From contig NZ_JANHLC010000003.1 in NCBI RefSeq assembly GCF_028682395.1, positions 582,256 to 646,255 on the forward strand: a stretch of DNA of 64,000 bases, given 5' to 3'. Of the stretch, positions 11,384 through 23,900 are shown one piece after another; positions within the stretch are counted from its first letter, which is position 1, and the number at the start of each line of letters is the position of its first letter. Origin of the DNA: Pseudomonas putida. GTDB lineage: Bacteria; Pseudomonadota; Gammaproteobacteria; Pseudomonadales; Pseudomonadaceae. Under the pieces are notes generated by a model that saw only the letters and a program-made list of their open reading frames with translations, did not search any database and was not told the DNA's origin. The position numbers and the translations under genes are program-made.

Positions 11384-13066
11384 TTATGCGTCGGCTTTTT
11401 TGCTAGCCGCTTCGATCTTACGTGTGATGTACCACTGTTGGGCGATCGACAGGCAGTTGTTCACTACCCAGTACAGCACCAGACCAGCCGGGAACCACAG
11501 GAAGAAGAAGGTGAAGATAATAGGCATCATCTTCATCACCTTGGCCTGCATCGGATCCGGCGGAGTCGGGTTCAACTGCTGCTGGATAAACATGGTTGCG
11601 CCCATGATGATCGGCAGGATGAAGAACGGATCCTTGATCGACAGGTCGGTGATCCAGAACATCCAAGGCGCCTGGCGCATTTCCACGCTTTCAAGCAGAA
11701 CCCAGTACAGCGACAGGAAGACCGGCATCTGCACCAGAATCGGCAAGCAGCCGCCCAGCGGATTGATCTTCTCTTTCTTGTACAGCTCCATCATGGCCTG
11801 CGACATTTTCTGCCGGTCATCGCCATGTTGCTCTTTCAGGGCAGCCAGTTTCGGTGCCACGGCACGCATGCGCGCCATCGATTTGTAGCTGGCGGCCGAC
11901 AGTGGGAAGAAAATCCCCTTGATCAGCATGGTCAGGAAGATGATCGACCAACCCCAGTTACCGACGATGCTGTGGATATGTTGCAGCAACCAGAAGATCG
12001 GCTGGGCAATAAACCACAGGATGCCGTAGTCGACGGTCAGTTCCAGGCCTGGGGACAACTCTTTGAGCACCGCCTGGCTTTTCGGACCGGCGTAAAGCGT
12101 GGCGCTGGTTTCGGCGGTCGCACCAGGAGCAACGGTCATTGCCGGCGCAGTGAAGCCGATGATGTAGTTGCCTTTGCTGTCCTTGCGTGTCTGGACCAGG
12201 TTGTTCTCACCCTTGGGGGCGATCCAGGCCGTCACGAAGTAGTGCTGCAGCCAGGCAACCCAACCACCCTGGACGTTCTCTTTCAGAGAAGCCTTGTCCA
12301 TGTCCTTCATCGAGACTTTCTTGTACGGCTCGGAACTTGTCCACAGGGCGGCGCCCAGGTAAGTCGCGGTACCGGTTGCAGTCGTCGAGGAAGGATCGGC
12401 GCTGGCGTCACGCTTGAGCTGGGCAAACATTGCACCGGACCAAGGTTGAGCGCTCTGGTTGTCGATCAAGTAGGTCACAACCACATCGTACAGACCGCGT
12501 TTAAGCGTGAAACGCTTGATGTAGTTGACGCCGCCTTCACTGAACTTCAGGTCGACGACCAGTTGGTCCTGACCGTCAGCCAGTTGATAAGTCTTCTGTG
12601 CGGACGAGAAAACCGGACGACCGGCTGGATTGGCATCCGGACCGTTGGCGCCGATCAGGCCACTTTGGGCCAGATAGGTACGTTCGTTACCGTTGTCGAA
12701 CAGCTGGAACGGAATTTCCGGATGGTCCTGGCGACGTGGATAAAGCGGCAACGTCAGTTGCGCAATATCACCACCCTGTGGATCGATGGCCAGGTCCAGT
12801 ACGTCGGTTTTAATCCGGATCAGGTCTTTGCTGACAGCGACTGGCGCTTCAGCTGGAGCACTGGTATCGCTTGCCGAACGAGGAATATCGTCATTGGCGG
12901 CAGCTTGGTTACCGGCAGTCGTATCCGGCAAACCGGAAGCGTTATTGCTGGCAGCAGCATTCTGAGTCGGCAGGGCAGCCTGGCCATAGTCCTGGTTCCA
13001 TTGAAGGACCATGACATAGGACACGATTGCCAGGGCGACGATCAGGATCGTGCGTTTGATATCCAT
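11384..13066 (-). CDS. yidC: Membrane protein insertase YidC
   Basis: Inserts and folds inner-membrane proteins, alone or with SecYEG, including ATP synthase subunit c. The 560-residue protein has an N-terminal membrane anchor (IKRTILIVALAIVSYVMVLQW), a large periplasmic beta domain (about residues 60-340) typical of Gram-negative YidC, and the conserved hydrophobic core of five helices with the motif NPLGGCLPILVQMPVF around residue 440. The C-terminus is basic (ITRKIEAASKKADA). It starts 2 bases after yidD and is the last gene of the rpmH operon. All features are intact. Confidence 0.98.
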   Translation of the reverse strand: MDIKRTILIVALAIVSYVMVLQWNQDYGQAALPTQNAAASNNASGLPDTTAGNQAAANDDIPRSASDTSAPAEAPVAVSKDLIRIKTDVLDLAIDPQGGDIAQLTLPLYPRRQDHPEIPFQLFDNGNERTYLAQSGLIGANGPDANPAGRPVFSSAQKTYQLADGQDQLVVDLKFSEGGVNYIKRFTLKRGLYDVVVTYLIDNQSAQPWSGAMFAQLKRDASADPSSTTATGTATYLGAALWTSSEPYKKVSMKDMDKASLKENVQGGWVAWLQHYFVTAWIAPKGENNLVQTRKDSKGNYIIGFTAPAMTVAPGATAETSATLYAGPKSQAVLKELSPGLELTVDYGILWFIAQPIFWLLQHIHSIVGNWGWSIIFLTMLIKGIFFPLSAASYKSMARMRAVAPKLAALKEQHGDDRQKMSQAMMELYKKEKINPLGGCLPILVQMPVFLSLYWVLLESVEMRQAPWMFWITDLSIKDPFFILPIIMGATMFIQQQLNPTPPDPMQAKVMKMMPIIFTFFFLWFPAGLVLYWVVNNCLSIAQQWYITRKIEAASKKADA

Positions 13067-13068
13067 GA

Positions 13069-13314
13069 TTACTCGGCCATCGAAGAGGAACGGGAGGTAG
13101 GGACAGGTGGAACCGGGTCATAACCACCGGGATTCCACGGATGACAGCGACCTAGACGACGAAAGGTCAGCCAGCCACCACGCAGTAGGCCATGGTTTTC
13201 AATGGCTTCGTATGCGTAGCAGGAACAACTGGGGTAGAAACGACAGTGACTGGCCATCAGGGGACTAATGGCGTAGCGGTAAAACTGGATCGGAACGAGT
13301 GCCAGTTTACGCAT
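13069..13314 (-). CDS. yidD: Membrane protein insertion efficiency factor YidD
   Basis: Small protein that associates with the inner membrane and assists YidC-dependent insertion. The 81-residue sequence has the family pattern with the [19 protein letters not shown] motif (residues about 13-31) and three conserved cysteines, followed by [22 protein letters not shown]. It overlaps the end of rnpA by 8 bases, which is usual, and is followed within 2 bases by yidC. A weak amphipathic start helix precedes the motif. The overlap, length and signature make the identification secure. Confidence 0.95.
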   Translation of the reverse strand: MRKLALVPIQFYRYAISPLMASHCRFYPSCSCYAYEAIENHGLLRGGWLTFRRLGRCHPWNPGGYDPVPPVPTSRSSSMAE

Positions 13315-13711
13315 CGGGACTGTCTACCCCTGCAGTTTCGGGTTTTGCCGCTGGTACTGGCTTGTTACGGGCCAGACGCTTCCAGAGCTTGTCGAAATGC
13401 TGAATTAATTCGGGGTTTTCTACGTCCCCCAAACCTTTGCGCGCGACGATAACGATATCCCATCCAACCAGAATCTCCTGGTGGAGGCGAAACGATTCGC
13501 GCATCAGACGTTTGAGGCGGTTGCGCTGAACGGAGAGCTTGACGCTCTTCTTGCCGATCACGAGCCCCAAGCGGGGATGATCGAGCTCGTTATTGCGCGC
13601 AAGGAGCAGGAGATTTTTCCCCGGAACCTTGCCGGTGGGGGAGTCAAAGACTGCCTTGAAATGCCGGGGTGTCAGCAAACGCTTTTCCCGACTGTAGTCC
13701 TGACTCACCAC
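13307..13711 (-). CDS. rnpA: Ribonuclease P protein component
   Basis: Basic protein that binds the M1 RNA and helps it cut 5' leaders from pre-tRNAs. The likely start is the GTG at 13709-13711, giving 134 residues beginning (M)[17 protein letters not shown], as in other Pseudomonas; an upstream in-frame Met is not supported because it would run into rpmH. The RNA-binding signature [17 protein letters not shown] is at about residues 60-76. It lies 13 bases after the rpmH stop and overlaps yidD at its 3' end. The C-terminal 20 residues (Pro/Ala-rich) are poorly conserved in the family. Confidence 0.95.
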   Translation of the reverse strand: MVSQDYSREKRLLTPRHFKAVFDSPTGKVPGKNLLLLARNNELDHPRLGLVIGKKSVKLSVQRNRLKRLMRESFRLHQEILVGWDIVIVARKGLGDVENPELIQHFDKLWKRLARNKPVPAAKPETAGVDSPDA

Positions 13712-13724
13712 CAGTGCCGGATTA

Positions 13725-13859
13725 TCAAACTGCCAGACGAGCGCGACCTTTGGCGCGACGACGCGACAGGACGGCACGACCGTTCTTGGTGGCCATGCGA
13801 GCACGGAAGCCGTGAGTGCGGGCGCGTTTGATAGTGCTTGGTTGGAAAGTACGTTTCAT
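13725..13859 (-). CDS. rpmH: 50S ribosomal protein L34
   Basis: 44-residue ribosomal protein, on the minus strand and too short for most ORF filters. The sequence begins [20 protein letters not shown] and continues with the highly basic [23 protein letters not shown]-terminus, characteristic of L34. It is the first gene of the rnpA-yidD-yidC operon. The ATG at 13857-13859 is preceded by an AGGTAG-type ribosome site. A good promoter is located at 13920-13948. The rpmH-dnaA adjacency is one of the best conserved landmarks of the bacterial origin. Confidence 0.98.
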   Translation of the reverse strand: MKRTFQPSTIKRARTHGFRARMATKNGRAVLSRRRAKGRARLAV

Positions 13860-13919
13860 GGCGTTGCTACCTGGTTCGTCACAACGGGCCGGAATGGCCC
13901 CCGTTTTAAGAGACCGGCG

Positions 13920-13948
13920 ATTCTAGAGAAAGCAAGCCTCTAGGTCAA
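13920..13948 (-). promoter_or_regulatory. sigma-70 type promoter of rpmH
   Basis: TTGACC (13943-13948 on the complement), a 17-base spacer and TAGAAT (13920-13925) precede the rpmH start by about 60 bases. Both hexamers are near consensus. The promoter faces away from dnaA, in the gap that holds oriC. Confidence 0.72.
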
Positions 13949-14029
13949 TTTCCAACCAGCTTTTCCTTTCATCTAGGTATTGGAGGATTGGGCAGACTGC
14001 GCGAGGGTTCAGCCAGCTTAGACATAGAT

Positions 14030-14370
14030 ATAAAGAAGGGACTTATTTTAAAGCTCTTCTGTAAAGCTTATAAAAGCTTATGCCGCCATTATCTGTGGAT
14101 AACATTGAGTAGCCCTTTAAAACCGCACTGTACAGAGGATGACAAGTCTGTCGAGAAACGGTGCTCTGACTGTGCTGCGCTATCGGATAAGCTGTGGATG
14201 GAAAGGGTATTTATCCACAGGCGACTTACCCACAGAGTTCGACCCCCACTTTTACAACGAGCTTAGTGGTGGTTATCCACAGAGCTTATGCACATACCAT
14301 TCGTCATAAATTTAAGCCTTAACGCGTTGATTCTTCATGGGCTATTGGCAACCTTCGTGTGGATAAGTCG
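14030..14370. other. chromosomal replication origin oriC
   Basis: The rpmH-dnaA gap has an AT-rich block (about 14026-14092, with repeated AAGCTTATAAAAGCTTAT-like bases) beside seven DnaA boxes: TGTGGATAA 14094-14102, TGTGGATGG 14193-14201, TTATCCACA 14211-14219, TTACCCACA 14226-14234, TTATCCACA 14273-14281, TTATGCACA 14286-14294 and TGTGGATAA 14358-14366. Four are perfect. The AT-rich block is the likely unwinding element. The last box lies just before a TACAAT -10 hexamer (14383-14388) and so overlaps the -35 region of the dnaA promoter, consistent with autoregulation. Confidence 0.95.
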
Positions 14371-14432
14371 GCCCCTGGCCGCTACAATGGCCGCTGTTTT
14401 TGCCTCACCGGCTTTCAACTTAGGGGATATCC

Positions 14433-15950
14433 GTGTCAGTGGAACTTTGGCAGCAGTGCGTGGAACTTCTGCGTGATGAGCTGCCTGCCCAACAATTCAA
14501 CACCTGGATCCGTCCACTACAGGTCGAAGCCGAAGGCGACGAGTTGCGCGTGTATGCGCCCAACCGTTTCGTTCTCGACTGGGTCAATGAGAAGTACCTG
14601 GGCCGTCTGCTTGAACTGCTCAATGAGCATGGCAATGGCATGGCGCCGGCGCTGTCCTTATTAATAGGCAGCAAACGCAGCTCGGCCCCTCGTGCCGCCC
14701 CTAACGCACCTTTGGCCGCGGCCGCCTCGCAAGCCCAGGCAGCTGCCGCGGCGCCAGTCAGCGCGCCGGTGGCCACAGCGCCGGCCAAGCCCGCCGCACA
14801 AAAAGCCGTACAGCGCAACGAGGAAGAGCCTTCGCGTGACAGCTTTGACCCTATGGCCGGTGCCGCCTCGCAGCAGGCCCCCGTTCGGTCGGAGCAACGT
14901 ACTGTCCAGGTCGAAGGTGCGCTCAAGCACACCAGTTACCTGAACCGGACCTTCACGTTTGAAAACTTCGTCGAAGGCAAGTCCAACCAGCTGGCGCGCG
15001 CAGCCGCCTGGCAGGTCGCAGACAACCCCAAGCATGGTTACAACCCACTCTTCCTGTATGGCGGTGTTGGTCTGGGTAAGACCCACTTGATGCATGCTGT
15101 GGGTAACCACCTATTAAAGAAGAACCCGAATGCCAAGGTCGTCTACCTGCATTCCGAGCGTTTCGTCGCCGATATGGTCAAGGCCCTGCAGCTGAATGCG
15201 ATCAACGAGTTCAAGCGCTTCTACCGCTCGGTCGATGCATTGCTGATCGATGACATTCAGTTCTTCGCCCGTAAAGAGCGATCCCAGGAAGAGTTTTTCC
15301 ACACCTTCAACGCCCTGCTGGAGGGCGGTCAGCAAGTGATTCTGACCAGCGACCGTTATCCCAAGGAAATCGAAGGCCTGGAAGAGCGGCTCAAGTCGCG
15401 CTTCGGCTGGGGCCTGACGGTTGCGGTCGAGCCGCCGGAGCTGGAGACCCGCGTGGCGATCCTGATGAAGAAGGCTGACCAGGCCAAGGTCGAGCTGCCT
15501 CACGATGCCGCCTTCTTCATTGCCCAGCGCATCCGTTCCAACGTCCGTGAGCTGGAAGGTGCGCTCAAGCGTGTGATTGCCCACTCACACTTTATGGGCC
15601 GCGAGATCACCATCGAGCTGATTCGCGAGTCGCTTAAAGACCTGCTGGCGCTGCAAGACAAACTGGTCAGTGTGGATAACATTCAGCGCACCGTCGCCGA
15701 GTACTACAAGATCAAGATTTCCGACCTGCTCTCCAAGCGCCGCTCGCGCTCGGTGGCACGTCCACGTCAGGTCGCCATGGCCTTGTCCAAGGAATTGACC
15801 AACCACAGCCTGCCGGAAATCGGCGATGTATTTGGCGGCCGCGATCACACTACGGTCTTGCACGCATGCCGCAAGATCAATGAACTTAAGGAATCCGACG
15901 CGGATATTCGCGAGGACTACAAGAACCTGCTGCGTACACTGACTACTTGA
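14433..15950 (+). CDS. dnaA: Chromosomal replication initiator protein DnaA
   Basis: AAA+ protein that binds the 9-mer boxes of oriC and opens the duplex. The 505-residue protein starts with GTG at 14433 ([16 protein letters not shown]), preceded by an AGGGGA ribosome site. Domain I covers about residues 1-90; domain II (about 90-160) is unusually Ala/Pro-rich. The AAA+ domain has Walker [11 protein letters not shown] and Walker [10 protein letters not shown]. Domain IV ends with the DNA-binding signature [16 protein letters not shown] near the C-terminus. One perfect DnaA box (15671-15679) is inside the gene. First gene of the dnaA-dnaN-recF-gyrB cluster. Confidence 0.99.
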   Translation: MSVELWQQCVELLRDELPAQQFNTWIRPLQVEAEGDELRVYAPNRFVLDWVNEKYLGRLLELLNEHGNGMAPALSLLIGSKRSSAPRAAPNAPLAAAASQAQAAAAAPVSAPVATAPAKPAAQKAVQRNEEEPSRDSFDPMAGAASQQAPVRSEQRTVQVEGALKHTSYLNRTFTFENFVEGKSNQLARAAAWQVADNPKHGYNPLFLYGGVGLGKTHLMHAVGNHLLKKNPNAKVVYLHSERFVADMVKALQLNAINEFKRFYRSVDALLIDDIQFFARKERSQEEFFHTFNALLEGGQQVILTSDRYPKEIEGLEERLKSRFGWGLTVAVEPPELETRVAILMKKADQAKVELPHDAAFFIAQRIRSNVRELEGALKRVIAHSHFMGREITIELIRESLKDLLALQDKLVSVDNIQRTVAEYYKIKISDLLSKRRSRSVARPRQVAMALSKELTNHSLPEIGDVFGGRDHTTVLHACRKINELKESDADIREDYKNLLRTLTT

Positions 15951-15988
15951 TGAACTCCGCGCAGCTTATTAAGGCAAGGGACTAGACC

Positions 15989-17092
15989 ATGCATTTCACC
16001 ATTCAACGCGAAGCCCTGTTGAAACCCCTGCAACTGGTCGCAGGTGTCGTCGAGCGCCGACAGACCTTGCCGGTACTCTCTAACGTGCTGCTGGTTGTCG
16101 AAGGCCAGCAGCTCTCGCTCACAGGCACCGACCTTGAAGTCGAGCTGGTGGGTCGCGTCCAGCTGGAAGAGCCCGCAGAGCCAGGCGAAATCACTGTCCC
16201 GGCCCGCAAGCTGATGGACATCTGCAAAAGCCTGCCTAACGACGCTCTCATCGATATCAAGGTCGACGAGCAGAAGTTGGTGGTCAAGGCCGGCCGTAGC
16301 CGCTTTACCCTGTCCACGCTGCCAGCCAACGATTTCCCTACTGTCGAAGAAGGCCCGGGCTCGCTGACCTGTAGCCTGGAGCAAAGCAAGCTGCGCCGCC
16401 TGATCGAGCGCACCAGCTTTGCCATGGCCCAGCAGGATGTTCGCTACTATCTCAATGGCATGTTGCTGGAAGTCTCTGCCGGGATCATCCGTGCAGTCGC
16501 GACTGACGGCCACCGCCTGGCCATGTGCTCGATGCAGGCCGATATCGGTCAGCCGGACCGCCATCAGGTCATCGTGCCGCGCAAGGGTATCCTCGAGCTG
16601 GCACGCCTGCTGACCGAGCCAGATGGCAATGTGAGCATCGTTCTGGGGCAGCACCATATCCGTGCGACCACCGGCGAGTTCACCTTTACCTCCAAGCTGG
16701 TTGACGGAAAATTCCCTGACTACGAGCGTGTGCTGCCCAAAGGTGGCGACAAGCTGGTCCTTGGCGACCGCCAGGCCCTGCGCGAAGCCTTTAGCCGTAC
16801 CGCCATTCTTTCCAACGAGAAGTACCGTGGCATCCGCCTGCAGTTGGCCAATGGCCAATTGAAGATCCAGGCGAACAACCCGGAACAGGAAGAGGCAGAA
16901 GAGGAAGTGGGCGTTGACTACAACGGCGGCTCCCTGGAGATTGGTTTCAACGTGAGCTACCTGCTCGACGTCCTGGGCGTGATGACCACTGAGCAAGTGC
17001 GTCTGATCCTGTCCGACTCCAACAGCAGCGCCCTGGTGCAGGAATCGGATAACGATGACTCCGCCTACGTTGTTATGCCGATGCGCCTGTAA
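15989..17092 (+). CDS. dnaN: DNA polymerase III subunit beta (sliding clamp)
   Basis: Ring-shaped clamp that tethers Pol III to DNA and recruits MutS, ligase and others. The 367-residue protein matches the usual length for gamma-proteobacteria and starts MHFTIQREALLKPLQLVAG, with three tandem clamp folds of about 120 residues. The C-terminus is typical (YVVMPMRL), which is the partner-binding surface of the hydrophobic pocket. It lies 38 bases after the dnaA stop, so it may be co-transcribed. No frameshift or unusual feature is visible. Confidence 0.99.
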   Translation: MHFTIQREALLKPLQLVAGVVERRQTLPVLSNVLLVVEGQQLSLTGTDLEVELVGRVQLEEPAEPGEITVPARKLMDICKSLPNDALIDIKVDEQKLVVKAGRSRFTLSTLPANDFPTVEEGPGSLTCSLEQSKLRRLIERTSFAMAQQDVRYYLNGMLLEVSAGIIRAVATDGHRLAMCSMQADIGQPDRHQVIVPRKGILELARLLTEPDGNVSIVLGQHHIRATTGEFTFTSKLVDGKFPDYERVLPKGGDKLVLGDRQALREAFSRTAILSNEKYRGIRLQLANGQLKIQANNPEQEEAEEEVGVDYNGGSLEIGFNVSYLLDVLGVMTTEQVRLILSDSNSSALVQESDNDDSAYVVMPMRL

Positions 17093-17126
17093 GGACCGCG
17101 GCCACCTAATGTTCAGCCAGCGCTAG

Positions 17127-20652
<3,526 letters not shown>

Positions 20653-20737
20653 TTGCCGGCAGTGAGTGCCTGAAGGGCTTGCTTATCTTCGCAGTGCTGT
20701 TCCTTCGAGGATTGCTGGCTAATCCTTGAGGGGCAAG

Positions 20738-20776
20738 AAAATCCGGAATCTGATAAGGGTTCCGGATTTTTTTTGC
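20738..20776 (+). terminator. rho-independent terminator of the dnaA-gyrB cluster
   Basis: AAATCCGGAA, an 11-base loop and TTCCGGATTT followed by a further T-run form a strong hairpin with U-tract about 90 bases after gyrB. The gap from here to 20945 is about 170 bases, GC-rich, and shows no supported gene. Confidence 0.85.
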
Positions 20777-20945
20777 CTGGCGTACAGAGTTACAGCACAC
20801 ACCTGTCTTGCCTGTTCTCCTATCCGTCGCAGCCACTCTGTGCTGATGGGAGGCAGACCGAGGCGTTGCAATGGCAACGGCTGCGCGCTGGAAGCCGGCG
20901 CCGCGGTGCTCAAGAAGGATATGCTCGCGGCCGACGGTATTCGCA

Positions 20946-20972
20946 ATAAAAAAGGGAGCCGATGGCTCCCTT
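20946..20972 (-). terminator. terminator of the autotransporter gene
   Basis: AAGGGAGCC-GAT-GGCTCCCTT hairpin, with an A-run on the plus strand (T-run on the minus strand), about 20 bases after the autotransporter stop. It terminates transcription running leftwards. Confidence 0.85.
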
Positions 20973-20993
20973 ATTAAGTACCTGAGTTGACGC

Positions 20994-23900
20994 TTAGAAC
21001 GGCTTTCTCAGATTGAACAACATCGATTGCGCCTTCTGTGCGCCCGAGCTCAGGGTGTACTGATACTCCATGTTCAGGCTGAAGTTGCTCTCGGTAAGCA
21101 AGCCAAGACCCAGGCCGAACACGCCACGATCCTGGCCAAGGGCGTCGAGTTTGACGTGGTACAGCGCACCGTCGCCGCTGACGCCGGCATAGCGCATCGC
21201 TGCATCCCCGGCTCCCTGGAAGTCGTGCTGGTACTCAATCCGCAGGCTTGGCGTGAGGATACCGATGCCCGTGGACCGTGCGTACTCGCTTCGCACGCCC
21301 AGGCTGGTGCTGGTGGTTTTCACCTTCTGCTCGTCATAGCTCAGGGTGAACATCTCATCGCCACGTTCACGGTACTTGTCGAGTGTCGCGTTGGCGAGGT
21401 CAAGACGAGCGTAGGGCGAGAGCAGCCAGTTTTCCTGGCGATACTCATAACCGGCCGCCAGCGAGAGGAAGACCTGGCTGCCGTCACGGTCGCCATTGAC
21501 CATCCCGGCGGTGTCGGTGACATAACGGCGATTGTTGAAGGTCAGGCGCTGGTAACCCAGCACCCCGTCCAAATAGATGTTCTCGAATGGCCGGTAGCTG
21601 CCATACAGCGCCAGGCTGTAGCTGTCGGCCTGACTACGGCTACCGTTATCGCCGATATCGGTTTTGTCGTGGCCATAACCAAAGCCCAGGCCTACGGTCA
21701 GGTTGGGGGCCAGGCGGTAGTCCGCGCCCACGGACAAGCCCGAAGTGACGAACTCCTGATCCTGGCCCGATTTGCCGCTGGAGTCGTCACCCATGCTGAT
21801 GGTGCCGCTGGTCCAGAATGCCAAGGGAGAGGTTGGTGCGTTGGCTGACTGGTTTCCGAGTTCCGGGGTCAGCTCGCCGGCCGAGTTTTTCTTCAGGGCT
21901 TGCGTGGGTTGGTTCGTCAGCCTGTTGCTCTGGTTCAAGCGCAGCGACTGATCGGACTGCAGTTTGGCGCTTTGGATCTGCATCCACTGGTCGATGCCAG
22001 TGGGGTCATCGCTCAGGTTCTGGCGCTGACGCTGGCGTTGCAGGCTGGCTGACGTCAGGGTGAAGCCATTGCTGAACGAACTGACGTTGCCTGCGTGCAG
22101 GGCCTCCAGGCGTTGCTGGAAGTTGCTGATCTGACCGCTGGCGAAGCGTCGGCTGCTGTTGGCCTGGGCATTGATCAAGCCTTGCACCTCGGCGTCCTTG
22201 GACGGATCACTGCGCGAGCTGAGGCTGATAGTGATCACGCCAGGGTTTGAGGTGCTGGAGGCATTGCTCAGGGTATAGGTCAGGGTGACCAGACCGCTGG
22301 CATCCGGATTGGGCACGAATCGCAGGCTGTAGTTATTACCGGGAGCAGGTGCCGCCAGCATTCTCATCCTGGCAGCGCCACCACCCACAGCACTGATCGT
22401 CGCGGTGCCGGCGTTCGCCGGGACCATGGAGATCAGGTTGGCCCCGGTGAATGGGCCCCCCGTAGCGTTACTTGTCAAATTGATCACTACCGGTTGGCCA
22501 GGGGCAGCACTGTTGATGGACTGTGTTGGGGCCACCGGGATTTCATTGGCGACTCTCAGGGTGTAGCTCTGCGTGAGGGTCTCCGGTGCCCCGCCACTGT
22601 TATCACTGGCCATGATCGTGAACGGGAAGTCGCCACTTTCGGTGGGCTCGCCTGTTAGCGTGGCTGTGCTGGCGTTCCAGACCACCCCGGCGGGTAACGC
22701 ACCGGTCTGTGCGAAGGTATAAGGCGCTAGGCCTCCGCTGGCGGTGAAGGTCTGCGAGAACGCAGTACCGGAGGTTGCGTTGAATGTTGTGGCCCCCGGG
22801 GAGAGGGTCAGTGCCGAAGCGGCGTTGACCGTCAGCGTAAAGGTTGCAGGATGAGTGAAAGGCCCGTCGCCCGTGCTGCTGTCCCGCGCGCTGACGGTGA
22901 TCGAGAAGCTGCCGGCCTGGGTCGGGGTACCGGAGATGGTGACGCTGGTGGCCGTAGGATTGCTCACACTCAATCCACTCGGCAAGCCCAGGGCGGTGTA
23001 GCTGGAGTACGGTGCCTTACCGCCACTCCAGGTCAGGGTCTGGCTGTAAAGCACACCGCGAGTGGCAGTCCATGGGCCGGCTGGCGTGACGGTCTGCGTC
23101 GGTGGCGAAACGGTGATGGAGACCGTGGCGGGGGCGGAGGTGATTCCGTCCTTTGTCGCGCTATAGGTGAATGAATCCGCGCCCGAGTAGCCAGCGGTGG
23201 GTGTGTAGGTGATATCAGTGCCACTGGCGGTGGCGGAGCCATGCGCGGGGTTTGACACGACCGACACTGAGGTCGGTGAGCCGCCTTTGAGATCCAGTGC
23301 AATCGTATTGTCTGAGCTGCCATAGGGGACAGTAGCGATGACGGCGCCAACCATGACATCGACAAAGGTGAACCGGTCCGCTGCACCAGTAGCACTGGTT
23401 CCGCCTGCCGTTGTCACCTGGATACTGACTGTGCCCGTACCGGCCGGGGAGGTGGCAGTGATCTGGGAGTCGTTGTTGACCGTGAATGCGGCGGCGGTTG
23501 CACCAAAGGTGACTACCGTCGCGTTGGTAAAGCCTGTCCCCATGATGGTGACGTGGGTGCCTCCGTCGGCCGGCCCGGTGGAGGTTGAAATGCTGTTCAC
23601 CACCGGTGCCGCTACATAGGTGAACCTATCTGCCGCACTGGTGGCGCTGGTGCCGCCTGGCGTAATGACGGTTACATCGACTATGCCCGGGCTACCCGCC
23701 GGTGAGGTCGCGGTGATCTGCGTGTCATTGAGGAACGTAATGTTGTCAGCGGAAGTGGCGCCAAACTTCAAGCCCGTGGCCGTGAGAAAGCCTGATCCGG
23801 TAATCGTGACACTGGTGCCGCCCCCTGCTGGTCCGCGGTTCGGGGAAACCCCGTTGATCACTGGCACAGCACTGGGTGTGGCCGGGCTAGAGTCCGCCGA

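Noticed and set aside
11360..13123. 587-residue plus-strand reading over yidC
   Set aside because: Antisense of yidC; composition driven by the complementary codons.
14660..14830. Ala/Pro-rich segment of DnaA as a possible insertion
   Set aside because: Domain II of DnaA is variable and often Ala/Pro-rich; within the family norm.
21027..21848. 273-residue plus-strand reading in the autotransporter barrel region
   Set aside because: Shadow of the barrel; no ribosome site or family.
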